From Bacillota bacterium (GTDB taxonomy: Bacteria > Bacillota > Clostridia > Lachnospirales > Lachnospiraceae): 55,571 nucleotides of DNA. Below the pieces are notes generated by a model. That model was not told the origin of the DNA, did no database searches, and saw only the letters and a list, made by a program, of their open reading frames with translations. The DNA lies in contig JAEYPP010000093.1 in assembly GCA_023410575.1 (NCBI GenBank), positions 1-55,571 of the forward strand, in the 5' to 3' direction. The stretch's first letter is position 1. Each line of letters begins with the position of its first letter. Below, one piece after another: positions 1 to 7,246 of this stretch. The position numbers and the translations under genes are program-made.

Positions 1-76
1 TAAGTTACCTCCTAATTTGCAAACTTTGGTCAGGGCGCGTAAGAGGCTTAGTAGATGTATTTTATTACATAAAATA

Positions 77-115
77 AAATGTTGGAAGTATGTTTTCACA
101 CATACCCCAACATTT
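77..115. terminator. Large imperfect hairpin at left edge
   Basis: Arms 77-85 and 107-115 (AAATGTTGG/CCAACATTT) pair perfectly. After a small internal loop, six more pairs form between 88-93 and 100-105. The following sequence is AT-rich but has no long T run. It is probably the end of a transcript that begins left of the window. No gene is visible in bases 1-305. Confidence 0.45.
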
Positions 116-130
116 ATTATAGAACCTCTT

Positions 131-198
131 TATATACGAGGAAATTCCTTTGAATTTCCTCGTATATAGAAAAAACATCCAAAAAAAGGATACAAGCG
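131..198 (+). repeat. Two-hairpin intergenic repeat, copy 1 (diverged tail)
   Basis: A perfect 17-bp inverted repeat (131-147 with 152-168, loop CTTT) is followed by an A-run and a second small hairpin (ATCC, A-rich loop, GGAT) ending in ACAAGCG. The same layout recurs at 28196-28274 and 50847-50924. The first-hairpin arms differ between copies but stay complementary. The tail of this copy is the most diverged. No protein is encoded. Confidence 0.6.
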
Positions 199-268
199 TT
201 TTTTTCCTGATGTGGATTTATAGATCATAAATTAATATGATCTACTTCTTAAGTTGTAAAATATTTTA

Positions 269-297
269 TTGTAGTTTATAAAAAATGGTGGTAAAAT
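269..297 (+). promoter_or_regulatory. Promoter of tRNA-Gly
   Basis: TTGTAG (269-274), a 17-bp spacer and TAAAAT (292-297) lie a few bases before the tRNA 5' end at 306, as expected for a tRNA promoter. Confidence 0.5.
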
Positions 298-305
298 ATT
301 GATAT

Positions 306-376
306 GCGGATATGGTTCAATGGTAGAATATGAGCTTCCCAAGCTTAGGACGCGGGTTCGATTCCCGTTATCCGCT
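306..376 (+). tRNA. tRNA-Gly (anticodon CCC)
   Basis: The cloverleaf folds fully. The 7-bp acceptor stem is 306-312 with 369-375. The D stem is 315-318/326-329, the anticodon stem 331-335/343-347 with loop UUCCCAA (anticodon CCC at 338-340), and the T stem 352-356/364-368 with loop TTCGATT. The CCA end is not encoded. The 3' part from the T loop onward is the core of the element's attachment site, so this gene is a hybrid: its 5' part is chromosomal and its 3' end was probably supplied by the element. Confidence 0.93.
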
Positions 377-382
377 TAATAA
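357..382 (+). repeat. attL core of the integrated element
   Basis: These 26 bases (T loop of tRNA-Gly to just past its 3' end) are identical to 15581-15606. Similarity continues to 436 (80 aligned bases, four mismatches) and includes the tRNA terminator. A direct repeat of a tRNA 3' end next to a tyrosine integrase gene is the standard mark of site-specific integration. The distance between copies gives an element of 15,224 bp. Confidence 0.92.
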
Positions 383-407
383 CAAAGAATATGAGAGTAA
401 AAAGAAA

Positions 408-436
408 GCCTTAGAAATCAACGTTTCTAGGGCTTT
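408..436 (+). terminator. Terminator of tRNA-Gly (element-side copy)
   Basis: An 11-bp hairpin (408-418 with 423-433) follows the tRNA. Its T tail is weaker than that of the counterpart at 15632-15667. The single difference in the arm (T418 instead of C) still allows a G-U pair. Confidence 0.6.
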
Positions 437-479
437 ACTAAATGTTATGACTTGGTTTGTTTCATTACTTTGTACTCTT

Positions 480-498
480 AACGGACAAAAAACGGACT
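480..498 (+). repeat. Probable integrase arm-type sites, attL side
   Basis: Two direct repeats, AACGGACA (480-487) and AACGGACT (491-498), start 11 bp apart, about one helical turn. The same pair with the same spacing and orientation occurs near attR (15425-15443). Paired short repeats just inside both ends are typical arm-type binding sites of tyrosine integrases. The second repeat overlaps the integrase stop codon. Confidence 0.6.
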
Positions 499-1705
499 AT
501 TTAGCATTACTCTTATCTTGTGGCTTTTTGAGTATGCTTGCTATATTATTAGATGCACGTTCATCATTACCCTTTAGTAGGTGGCTGTATATATCCTGGG
601 TAGTGCTTACTCGTTTGTGGCCAAGACGTTTGGAGATTGTAACTGGATCTACTCCACTTGCATAAAGCAAACTTGCCTGAGTATGTCTGAACATATGAGG
701 GTGAATTTTAGGAAGGTTATGTTTCTCAGACAATCGATCCAGGAACTTGTTGAACGAATTCTGATACATTGGAGTTCCATTCTCCTGAGTAAAGACAAAG
801 CCTGTTTCTTGCCAGTAAGTTCCTAGTTCAAGTTTACGCTGTAGCTGTTCCTTTTTATAATCATGTAACATTCGTATAATCTCAGGGGCAACACTTACAG
901 ATCTATCTTCACCATTTTTGGTTGATGATTCTAAGTAGATACCACGCTCAGGGGTATATTGAAGATTCTTGTTAATATTAATTCTATTATTCTTAAAGTC
1001 GATATCTGCCCAATATAAGCCTAAGATCTCGCCCCTTCTTGCGCCTGTGAAGATGAATAGATTGGTTAAGGCTTGCCACTTTAATGGCTCCTGGGCTAGT
1101 ACATCTCTGAGTTTGTATATATCCTCTATCTCCAAGAATTCAGCTTCATGGTGGACTAACTTCGGTGGTTTGGCTTTATCGGCTACGTTACGCGAAATAA
1201 TATCTTCAAGGACAGCCTGGTCAAGTATGCTATGAATCAAGCTATGATAGTGGTTGATGGTTTTAGGTGATAAGCCTTTACCAGTATTCTTATTAGCTCC
1301 ATCCTGGCCCAATGAGACATAGAAGTCATTTAATTGTTTGGCTGTTATCTTAGAGAGCTTTATATGGCCAATCTCTTCATTGATTCGCTCCAAGAGCTGT
1401 TTATATCTATGTACGGTACGATGTTTTTTATCTCTCTCATAAATTGTCATTAAGTAGTCGCTGTACTTCTTAAAGGTTATATCAACGATTGATACATTGC
1501 CCTTTTTGCATTCTTCTTCAAACAATGCAGCAACACGATCTAATTCCTTTTGGATCTTCGAAGGTGACTTCCAGTTGTCAGGTACCTTCCATGTCATGCT
1601 GAAAGGTTTTAGTTTCTTGCCTTCTGAATCACGTCCACGGTAGACTTCGATCTGGTATGATGTTATGTTACCATCCTTATCCTTTCTTGGGGTTTTACTT
1701 GCCAT
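497..1705 (-). CDS. int: Tyrosine recombinase/integrase of the element
   Basis: This 402-aa site-specific recombinase should insert and excise the element at tRNA-Gly. The order is an N-terminal arm-binding domain, a SAM-like core-binding domain (residues ~60-160) and a catalytic domain. The first catalytic Arg is in FTGARRGEI (~222), the HxxR box is HMFRH (~338), and LGHKRVSTTQDIYSHL (~360-375) carries the second His and the nucleophilic Tyr. The start at 1705 (MASKTPRK) is chosen because AAAGGA lies seven bases upstream; an in-frame extension to 1822 has no comparable ribosome site. The gene points toward attL, the usual layout of Gram-positive tRNA-integrating islands. Its 3' end contains an arm-type repeat. 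Confidence 0.93.
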   Translation of the reverse strand: MASKTPRKDKDGNITSYQIEVYRGRDSEGKKLKPFSMTWKVPDNWKSPSKIQKELDRVAALFEEECKKGNVSIVDITFKKYSDYLMTIYERDKKHRTVHRYKQLLERINEEIGHIKLSKITAKQLNDFYVSLGQDGANKNTGKGLSPKTINHYHSLIHSILDQAVLEDIISRNVADKAKPPKLVHHEAEFLEIEDIYKLRDVLAQEPLKWQALTNLFIFTGARRGEILGLYWADIDFKNNRININKNLQYTPERGIYLESSTKNGEDRSVSVAPEIIRMLHDYKKEQLQRKLELGTYWQETGFVFTQENGTPMYQNSFNKFLDRLSEKHNLPKIHPHMFRHTQASLLYASGVDPVTISKRLGHKRVSTTQDIYSHLLKGNDERASNNIASILKKPQDKSNAK

Positions 1706-1725
1706 TATATCAGTCCTTTCCATAA

Positions 1726-1754
1726 TTGAAATAACCGAAGCAATTTGATATAAT
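1726..1754 (+). promoter_or_regulatory. Rightward promoter between int and repressor
   Basis: TTGAAA (1726-1731), 17 bp and a perfect TATAAT (1749-1754) face away from int and against both flanking genes. Nested inverted repeats surround it: CCGAAGC (1735-1741) with GCTTCGG (1780-1786), and AATGCT (1752-1757) with AGCATT (1769-1774). These could be an operator. It would drive the short RNA ending at 1836. Confidence 0.55.
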
Positions 1755-1760
1755 GCTATT

Positions 1761-1836
1761 GTTATATGAGCATTCATGAGCTTCGGCTTGTGTATGTAGA
1801 GAGCCTCTGGTGTTGGTAGCACCAGGGGTTTTTTTT
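1761..1836 (+). ncRNA. Predicted ~76-nt small RNA between int and repressor
   Basis: A near-consensus promoter (1726-1754) and an intrinsic terminator (stem 1804-1812/1820-1828, loop TTGGTAG, then eight T) bracket a short rightward transcript with no open frame. It is antisense to any transcript running leftward from the repressor gene into int. Its terminator sequence CTGGTGTTGGTAGCAC recurs, on the opposite strand, as the terminator loop of a second predicted RNA at 6316-6392. Expression is inferred from sequence only. Confidence 0.45.
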
Positions 1837-2275
1837 ATGCCTTAAATTTAGTGTTTGAGTACTTTTCAATAACTGCATCTATAGAATATTCGGCATCAAT
1901 TCGTAAGTCACTTTCTAACTTAAGAAAAAGGTCTGCAGGAGCTATATAACTGTAGCCATTGTGTGTTATTACGATATTATTCAGATGATCATCCAATTCG
2001 ATCGCATATCCCAAGGATTTGTAATATGTTACAAAAGAATTACTATATTCTTCATACTTTTCGAATGCTCTTCTATCATCTAATAAATCTAGTATATGAA
2101 GATCAAGAGCATCTGCGATTAATTCAAGTACACTCATAGGAATTTCTATAGAACCATTTTCATATTTTCTGATAGTACTTTCTGTTTTCCCTATCTTATC
2201 AGCTAGTACCTGTTGTGTCATGTTTACTCTTTTTCTGCCTTTTTTTATATTAAGGCCAATTTCTGAGTTATTCAA
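1835..2275 (-). CDS. Phage-type transcriptional repressor (HTH_XRE)
   Basis: The 146-aa protein has an N-terminal Cro/C1-type helix-turn-helix (residues ~5-65; LADKIGKTESTIRKYENGS carries the recognition helix) and an uncharacterised C-terminal half, with no peptidase motif seen. It is divergent from the small HTH gene at 2415. The 139-bp gap contains three CGACATT repeats and a strong promoter. This is the lysogeny-switch layout of phages and of PICI Stl-type master repressors, so the inferred role is keeping the element silent. What relieves repression cannot be seen. Confidence 0.8.
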   Translation of the reverse strand: MNNSEIGLNIKKGRKRVNMTQQVLADKIGKTESTIRKYENGSIEIPMSVLELIADALDLHILDLLDDRRAFEKYEEYSNSFVTYYKSLGYAIELDDHLNNIVITHNGYSYIAPADLFLKLESDLRIDAEYSIDAVIEKYSNTKFKA

Positions 2276-2308
2276 AATGTCACCTCCTTAGATGCATACT
2301 ACCACAAC

Positions 2309-2390
2309 CGACATTTAAAATCAAGGTTTTGTTAAAAAAGATATTGACAACGACATTAATAGTCACTATAATAACATTAAAAGCGACATT
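2309..2390 (+). promoter_or_regulatory. Switch region: promoter with three CGACATT repeats
   Basis: TTGACA (2344-2349), a 17-bp spacer and TATAAT (2367-2372) form a consensus promoter for the rightward genes. CGACATT occurs at 2309-2315, 2351-2357 (inside the spacer) and 2384-2390 (just past the start point). The repeats are 42 and 33 bp apart, near whole helical turns, as expected for repressor operators. Confidence 0.65.
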
Positions 2391-2414
2391 ATAAATATCG
2401 AAAGGAGAAAAAAT

Positions 2415-2615
2415 ATGAGAGTTAATACTAGAAAACTTCTGCTACTTATGGCAAACAAGTCTATGTCTGCAGAAAAGCTTGCTGAGGCTTCTGGAGTGAG
2501 TGGTGCTTCTTTATCAAAGATTAAGTCAGGTAAAAGAACAGCGCGACCTTCAACGCTTGGTAAAATAGCGACTGCGCTTGAATGTAAGGTAGAAGATTTT
2601 ATTTCTGAAGATTAA
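2415..2615 (+). CDS. Cro-like small HTH regulator
   Basis: This 66-aa protein is almost entirely a Cro/C1-type helix-turn-helix (LAEASGVSGASLSKIKSGKR, residues ~20-39). It is the first gene of the rightward operon, with GAAAGGAG as ribosome site. By position it is the opponent of the divergent 146-aa repressor in a bistable switch. A GC-rich palindrome follows directly after its stop codon. Confidence 0.8.
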   Translation: MRVNTRKLLLLMANKSMSAEKLAEASGVSGASLSKIKSGKRTARPSTLGKIATALECKVEDFISED

Positions 2616-2629
2616 TCGCGACGTCGCGA
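2616..2629. promoter_or_regulatory. Perfect GC-rich palindrome TCGCGACGTCGCGA
   Basis: This 14-bp perfect dyad starts one base after the cro-like stop codon. Thirteen bases (GCGACGTCGCGAG) recur at 7038-7050. It stands out in AT-rich surroundings and is a candidate protein-binding site or RNA hairpin. Confidence 0.5.
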
Positions 2630-2719
2630 GAATCACTTGGCCACTTCTGGACCAGGTAAATCAAATCATAATATTAGCTAATCTGAAAGCTCAAAAAATA
2701 TTTGAAAGAAGGTATTGTA

Positions 2720-2782
2720 ATGACAGACGAACAAAGAGAGTTTCTGGATGATCTTCACCAGGAGCAAATTGAAAGGATGTGA
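2720..2782 (+). CDS. Possible 20-aa micropeptide before xis
   Basis: A short frame starts MTDEQREFLDDLHQEQ after a GAAGG ribosome site and ends within the ribosome site of the next gene. It is acidic and probably helical. The spacing suggests translational coupling to the excisionase-like gene. No family is recognised and it could be chance. Confidence 0.35.
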   Translation: MTDEQREFLDDLHQEQIERM

Positions 2783-2786
2783 GATT

Positions 2787-2987
2787 ATGGCGGGAATAGC
2801 ACGTATGAGAACTATTAGAGAAACAGCTGAGTATTTCAAACAGCAGGATTCTGAAACCAGGGTTACAGAGTATTGCATTCGAGCAAAGGTTAAGTCTGGC
2901 GAGCTAAAAGCAGTATATGCCGGTTGTAAAGCATTATTGGATATTGATAAGACTGCAGCATATTTTGCAGGTGAAGCGAATGAATAA
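2787..2987 (+). CDS. Excisionase-like DNA-binding protein
   Basis: The 66-aa protein has the pattern of winged-helix/MerR-type excisionases: MRTIRETAEYFKQ (helix-turn-helix entry), an Arg/Lys-rich recognition segment and a conserved KALLDIDKTAAYF end (binding pocket and final helix). Such proteins steer the integrase toward excision and often double as regulators. The start at 2787 is chosen over an upstream in-frame ATG at 2748 because AAAGGA lies ten bases before it. It overlaps the next gene by eight bases, consistent with one operon. Confidence 0.7.
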   Translation: MAGIARMRTIRETAEYFKQQDSETRVTEYCIRAKVKSGELKAVYAGCKALLDIDKTAAYFAGEANE

Positions 2988-3318
2988 AGTTGAATTTTAT
3001 CAGAGTATTGACCAGAACACAGCATTTGATGAATGTTTCTTCAAGAAGGTATATGGCTATTCAGTATGTGACGATACATTCATTACTTCAGTACAACAGA
3101 AACTTATGGAACTTAATCTAAGCGATATAATCCAGCAATACAATGAATGGTTTGCAGCATGGAAAAGTAAATATGATACAGAAATGGAAAAGGTTGCTGA
3201 ATCATATTCTGGAAGATTAAAGGAGGAATATGACAGAAGAAATAAAAGTGGAAAATCCTACTCAGGAAGTAAACATAGATTTAATGGATTTTCACAAGTT
3301 AAGAAAAAGCAAGAATGA
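2980..3318 (+). CDS. Unknown 112-aa replication-module protein
   Basis: The family is not recognised. The protein is acidic to neutral, helical and Trp/Tyr-rich in the middle (EWFAAWKSKYD), with a basic tail (KSGKSYSGSKHRF). It starts within the end of the excisionase gene and overlaps the helicase gene by 89 bases, so translation is likely coupled. Position between xis and the SF3 helicase suggests a replication-accessory role, such as helicase loading; this is inference only. Confidence 0.6.
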   Translation: MNKVEFYQSIDQNTAFDECFFKKVYGYSVCDDTFITSVQQKLMELNLSDIIQQYNEWFAAWKSKYDTEMEKVAESYSGRLKEEYDRRNKSGKSYSGSKHRFNGFSQVKKKQE

Positions 3319-4639
3319 TGAAACATGGACACCATATGAAATCATTGACGATAAGATTGCGGAATATATAATACATAATATTTACATGTTTGTGATGAAT
3401 GGTAAACCTTATATTTATGAAGAAGGGGTATATATTTGTGATGATGATTGCAACATATTGAGATTTTATATCAAGCAGATGATTATTCAGGATGTAATTA
3501 CAATCAATCGTATCAATCGAGTGCTTAATCTTATTCTATCGGATCCACAACTGAAAAAAAGTAGTTATGAGGTAAATCGATATCCAGATAGTTGGATTAA
3601 CTTTGAAAATGGTATGTTTGACGTTGTTAATTGGGAAATGCATGATCATTCACCAAAGTACTTATCAATTAATCAGATTCCACATGGTTTCTACCATAAT
3701 GTTGATATGAAATATAATCAATCAGTATGTAAGGAATTTCTTGAAAGTACGATTCCGGATGAATATGATCGAGAGATGTTATTAGAATACATAGGATATT
3801 GCTTAACTAAAGATACATCGTTGCAAAAGTTTCTAATCATAACAGGTATAGGTGGAACAGGAAAGAGCGTTATTATCCGTTTAATTGAAAAGGTCGTAGG
3901 ACGTAAAAACATAAGCAGTTTATCACTACAGGATCTTAATAAGAGATTTTATCCAACTAATTTATTTGGTAAACTTCTCAATTCATGTGCTGATATTCCT
4001 AAAACAGCAATGGAAGAAACAGATACTATAAAAAAGATTACAGGTGAAGATACAATCCTTGGAGAGTATAAAGGTGGAGCATTGTTTGATTTTAGAAGTT
4101 ATGCAAAACTTTTGTTTTCTGCCAATGAAATTCCTGTTACGTTGGACGAAAAAACAAATGCTTTTTTTAGAAGATTTCTTATATTAAGGATATCAAAGAG
4201 GGGAAAAGAAATCGAGAATCTTGAACAGAAACTTGAATCGGAAGTCTTGATATTATTAGGGGAAGTTGTTAAGGCATTGGGAGAAGTTTATAAGAATAAA
4301 GGTATATGTGAGGGGAGTAATAGCAAACAATTAGTAAGTGAATTATATCAAAAATCAGATTCAGTTTATCATTTCCTATCAGAGGAATGTGACATAATTT
4401 CCCCGGGGGAAAGTAATTATGATAAATGGGTAATAAAAAGGGGAATATTATTGGAACAATATTCAAGGTTTTGTTATGAAAATGACAGAACACCGCTCAA
4501 ACGAAATAGCTTCTACGATAACGTTGAGAAAAAAGGGATATTCAATGTAAAAAGATGTGGTGAGTGGTATTTTAAAGGAATCAAATTTAAAGATACTCAT
4601 TTCGAGGACGCAGTAGAAACGCCATTCAAAGGGAGCTAA
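3230..4639 (+). CDS. SF3 helicase, D5/P4-primase C-terminal family
   Basis: This 469-aa replication helicase belongs to the phage/plasmid primase P4 C-terminal family. A D5_N-like region (residues ~85-190, with YPDSWINFENGMFDV and LLEYIGYCLT) precedes the SF3 ATPase with Walker A GIGGTGKS (206-213) and later elements including LLFSANEIPV and a downstream arginine finger (FFRRF). A C-terminal winged-helix-like region follows. No archaeo-eukaryotic primase domain is present, so priming must come from another protein or the host. Such proteins replicate satellites and small prophages after excision. It has a strong ribosome site (AAAGGAGG). The AT-rich 120 bp downstream could hold an origin, but no iterons were found. 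Confidence 0.88.
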   Translation: MTEEIKVENPTQEVNIDLMDFHKLRKSKNDETWTPYEIIDDKIAEYIIHNIYMFVMNGKPYIYEEGVYICDDDCNILRFYIKQMIIQDVITINRINRVLNLILSDPQLKKSSYEVNRYPDSWINFENGMFDVVNWEMHDHSPKYLSINQIPHGFYHNVDMKYNQSVCKEFLESTIPDEYDREMLLEYIGYCLTKDTSLQKFLIITGIGGTGKSVIIRLIEKVVGRKNISSLSLQDLNKRFYPTNLFGKLLNSCADIPKTAMEETDTIKKITGEDTILGEYKGGALFDFRSYAKLLFSANEIPVTLDEKTNAFFRRFLILRISKRGKEIENLEQKLESEVLILLGEVVKALGEVYKNKGICEGSNSKQLVSELYQKSDSVYHFLSEECDIISPGESNYDKWVIKRGILLEQYSRFCYENDRTPLKRNSFYDNVEKKGIFNVKRCGEWYFKGIKFKDTHFEDAVETPFKGS

Positions 4640-4770
4640 GGGTACTTATTTATTAATTCTTACATATGAAAAAAATAGTATAAATAAATAATATAGGGAG
4701 TAGTAAAAAAAAATCCCCCTTAGTTCCCTAAATAACATTTACTAAATTATAATATATTGGAGTGATACAC

Positions 4771-5286
4771 ATGTCCTGGTATAAATCAAATAATTATCCA
4801 ATATCGAGAGGATACCAATTTTTTAACAAGAATGAGTTTTATCGTTTTATAAAAGTTAATGATTTTTTAGAAGTATCAATGAAGACTCCTTATAATGTTA
4901 GAAACTTTTTACTAACTGGAAAAAATAAATATGATAGGAATAGTGAATATGAATATCATGGTTTAGAAGGCCTTATCCATAAGCCAATGATTTTTAAGAA
5001 TCGACTAACAGGAAAGAGTTGTATTGTTCTCCAACCGTATACGTACAATGAACGATTAACTAGTATATCTGAAAGAGTTAACTTATGGGCAATTCGACAT
5101 AATGTACATGCAGAAATCTATGATAGTCGATTCAGTTGGTACTATCCTGGTATGACTATTTTTATTGTCATTTCATTACATGGTACTCATATAAGAGTTA
5201 GGAAGATTGTAAATAAAGAATATCGCATCGATGGATGGAAAGAAAAAGCCATTACCAAAGTCCGCGCCTTTGATAATGGCAATTAA
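4771..5286 (+). CDS. Unknown 171-aa protein
   Basis: The family is not recognised. It is basic and aromatic-rich, with no membrane segment or obvious catalytic motif; a middle stretch (GLEGLIHKPMIFKNRLTGKSC) looks beta-rich. ATG at 4771 follows GGAG by eight bases; a GTG at 4762 is a weaker alternative. The 130-bp gap after the helicase contains an inverted repeat around TAGGGA/TCCCTA, suggesting separate control. Confidence 0.6.
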   Translation: MSWYKSNNYPISRGYQFFNKNEFYRFIKVNDFLEVSMKTPYNVRNFLLTGKNKYDRNSEYEYHGLEGLIHKPMIFKNRLTGKSCIVLQPYTYNERLTSISERVNLWAIRHNVHAEIYDSRFSWYYPGMTIFIVISLHGTHIRVRKIVNKEYRIDGWKEKAITKVRAFDNGN

Positions 5287-5348
5287 CCCAACAACTGTCA
5301 AAGTAGTTACTATGTTTAATTATACAGTACCTACATAGGAGACTTATT

Positions 5349-6191
5349 ATGTTTTGTGTAATACAAGAGATAGAACGAAAGAAACAACCTAGACATGGAT
5401 ATCCAAAGGAACTAGTATCGAGTTATTGTCAAATGTCCTTCCAGGGAGAAGACTTAAGTCATTGGAATCACTACTATGGATATGAGTACTTTGAACGACC
5501 AATAAGGAAATCTTACAAAGTCATGATTCATCATAATTACCGCGTAAATGGTAAGGTGATGAAGAAACAGTTTGTTTTATGTACGCTAGGGTATTATGAG
5601 CTTGCTGACGACTATTGGGGACTTTACGACTATTGCGATAAAGCAATTCAAAAGGCAGCGGTTGAATTGAATGTATTATCTGATGATATTTATGATCTAG
5701 TGGAAAGCAAATTACAGCCTTTAAGAGATCAGATAGTAAATGAGTTTAAACAGACCGAAGAATACAAGACGCACCAGGAGCATGAGGGAATCACATCACT
5801 CTACGCTTATAATAAGACAGAGTTCAATGAGAAGTATGGTTTTGATGGTAGTAGTCACTATTTTGATCGGTGCTATGATGTTTTCGGTGTTCTACAGGAT
5901 CCTGATTACCTTGAAAAGATTAAGCGAGATTATCAATTCAACAAGGAGTATGAAGAAAAAAGTCGTAGTTACCAAGAAAGTAATTACAGTAACTACAATG
6001 ATAATTATTCTAGCGGTAGTAGTGGTTATTCAAAAATTATTAATAGTAACCATAATCCAGAAGATAAAGAAGCATTGAAACAATTCTATCGAGTATTATC
6101 TAAGAAGTTCCACCCTGATGCTAATCGTGATGAAGATACTTCTAAACAAATGAAACTATTAAATCAGCTAAAGCAAGATTGGGGGATATAA
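5349..6191 (+). CDS. J-domain protein with unknown N-terminal region
   Basis: In this 280-aa protein only the last ~45 residues are recognisable: a J domain with the HPD tripeptide at 255-257 (KKFHPDANRD), lacking most of the final helix. J domains stimulate DnaK/Hsp70. A low-complexity Ser/Tyr/Asn linker (~205-235) connects it to an aromatic-rich N-terminal region with no known family. Phage P4/lambda-type elements use host DnaK/DnaJ to remodel replication complexes, so an element-borne J protein could recruit host DnaK to replication or excision. That role is inferred. Confidence 0.75.
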   Translation: MFCVIQEIERKKQPRHGYPKELVSSYCQMSFQGEDLSHWNHYYGYEYFERPIRKSYKVMIHHNYRVNGKVMKKQFVLCTLGYYELADDYWGLYDYCDKAIQKAAVELNVLSDDIYDLVESKLQPLRDQIVNEFKQTEEYKTHQEHEGITSLYAYNKTEFNEKYGFDGSSHYFDRCYDVFGVLQDPDYLEKIKRDYQFNKEYEEKSRSYQESNYSNYNDNYSSGSSGYSKIINSNHNPEDKEALKQFYRVLSKKFHPDANRDEDTSKQMKLLNQLKQDWGI

Positions 6192-6315
6192 TGTTTATTA
6201 CTTACCTTTAATGATAAGGAATAATTAATTAATTTGCTATGGAATTAACCGAGCATTAGAATCAAAATTCTTCTTGACATTATTATTTTATATATATGAA
6301 AATCCGTGTGTAGAT

Positions 6316-6392
6316 AAAAAAGCTCTTACCTGTGCTACCAACACCAGTAAGAGCAAGTAACCCAACAACCCAACAAAGAAAGCCAGGATACC
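6316..6392 (-). ncRNA. Predicted leftward small RNA sharing the 1836 terminator loop
   Basis: On the minus strand, TTGCGC (6427-6422), 17 bp and TATATT (6404-6399) precede a frame-free stretch ending in an intrinsic terminator: 8-bp stem 6322-6329/6347-6354 followed by six T. Sixteen bases of loop and stem edge (6332-6347) are the exact reverse complement of 1807-1822. As RNAs, the two transcripts therefore carry the same sequence in the same place. The promoter lies within a dyad, CCAGGAT (6383-6389) with ATCCTGG (6416-6422). Confidence 0.42.
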
Positions 6393-6446
6393 ATTTTTAA
6401 TATAGCATGGTCCTCATCCTGGCGCAAGAGCAAAGGAGAGAAAAAT

Positions 6447-6893
6447 ATGTCGAAGGACGAAATGATAGCTATTATTGATAGCTCAAACGAAGACGGTTTA
6501 AGATTTATTGAAGCAGCACTAGGAGCAGTAGCAAAGAATGAAAGTTGTAGTATACATACTTCACCTGAAAGATTAGAAGAGATCCGAGAAGAACAGCAGA
6601 GGAGAGAAGCAGTACAGATTGAAGCCGATAAGGAATATCGGTTTAAAGCATCAATTAACAGATATAATCGGCAAGAATCTAAGATTGGTGAACTAACTGG
6701 AGCTGATAAGAAATTCTTTGAAAGCGTTAGAAATTTTGAAATTAATCATAGATATGATATCACATATAACGAAATTATGCTTCTGACTGATGTATATGAA
6801 AACAGTATGATCAATGCCATGAGCATGGTATATAAGTGTGGGTATATGAGAGGTCAAAGAGCATATAAGAATATGCTTAAGAAAAGTAAATAG
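6447..6893 (+). CDS. Unknown 148-aa helical protein
   Basis: The family is not recognised. It is highly charged, with predicted coiled coil around residues 50-75 (RLEEIREEQQRREAVQ). A C-terminal segment (AMSMVYKCGYMRGQRAYKN) resembles the end of small phage-island proteins of unknown role. It has a good ribosome site (AAAGGAGAG). The predicted antisense-oriented RNA promoter lies in its upstream region. Confidence 0.6.
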   Translation: MSKDEMIAIIDSSNEDGLRFIEAALGAVAKNESCSIHTSPERLEEIREEQQRREAVQIEADKEYRFKASINRYNRQESKIGELTGADKKFFESVRNFEINHRYDITYNEIMLLTDVYENSMINAMSMVYKCGYMRGQRAYKNMLKKSK

Positions 6894-7037
6894 AATAGTA
6901 AGTCCTATGGCCATTAGGAGCTTGCTACCAACAGGCAATCAGTGGAGCATAAGGGTTTTATTCGGACAAATCGGACACCGTAAATAGAGTTGCAATGAAA
7001 CAATGATAAGCTATTTATAGCTGATGAAGTAAATTTT

Positions 7038-7047
7038 GCGACGTCGC
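7038..7047. promoter_or_regulatory. Second copy of the GCGACGTCGC palindrome
   Basis: This matches the dyad at 2616-2629 over 13 bases (7038-7050 with 2618-2630). Here it lies directly before the ribosome site of the 47-aa gene, so it could act as operator or as a hairpin that affects translation. Confidence 0.5.
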
Positions 7048-7064
7048 GAGAGAAAGGATCATAG

Positions 7065-7208
7065 ATGAGCGTAAGGATAAAAGTATCATACCAAAATGAG
7101 CAAGAGCTTAAATATGTACTTGGATTACTTGATGTGGCCATTAAATCATGGAAGAAAGCCACGGATAAATCAGGTAAGTTTAATAAGGTGTATATTGACT
7201 TAAAGTAA
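7065..7208 (+). CDS. Unknown 47-aa protein
   Basis: A short basic protein (MSVRIKVSYQNEQELKYVLG...) preceded by GAAAGGA. The N-terminal beta strand followed by a helix is typical of small phage proteins of unknown function. It sits between the GC-rich palindrome and a strong promoter. Confidence 0.55.
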   Translation: MSVRIKVSYQNEQELKYVLGLLDVAIKSWKKATDKSGKFNKVYIDLK

Positions 7209-7211
7209 TTG

Positions 7212-7240
7212 TTGACTACTTGCTATAGAACAAGTATAAT
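7212..7240 (+). promoter_or_regulatory. Strong promoter with a dyad in the spacer
   Basis: TTGACT (7212-7217), a 17-bp spacer and a perfect TATAAT (7235-7240). The spacer is framed by ACTTG (7218-7222) and CAAGT (7231-7235), an inverted repeat well placed for a repressor. It probably drives the terS-like operon. Confidence 0.65.
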
Positions 7241-7246
7241 AGTATT

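Noticed and set aside
330..665. 111-aa ORF overlapping tRNA-Gly
   Set aside because: It covers the tRNA and the antisense of int and has no ribosome site; it is a chance frame.
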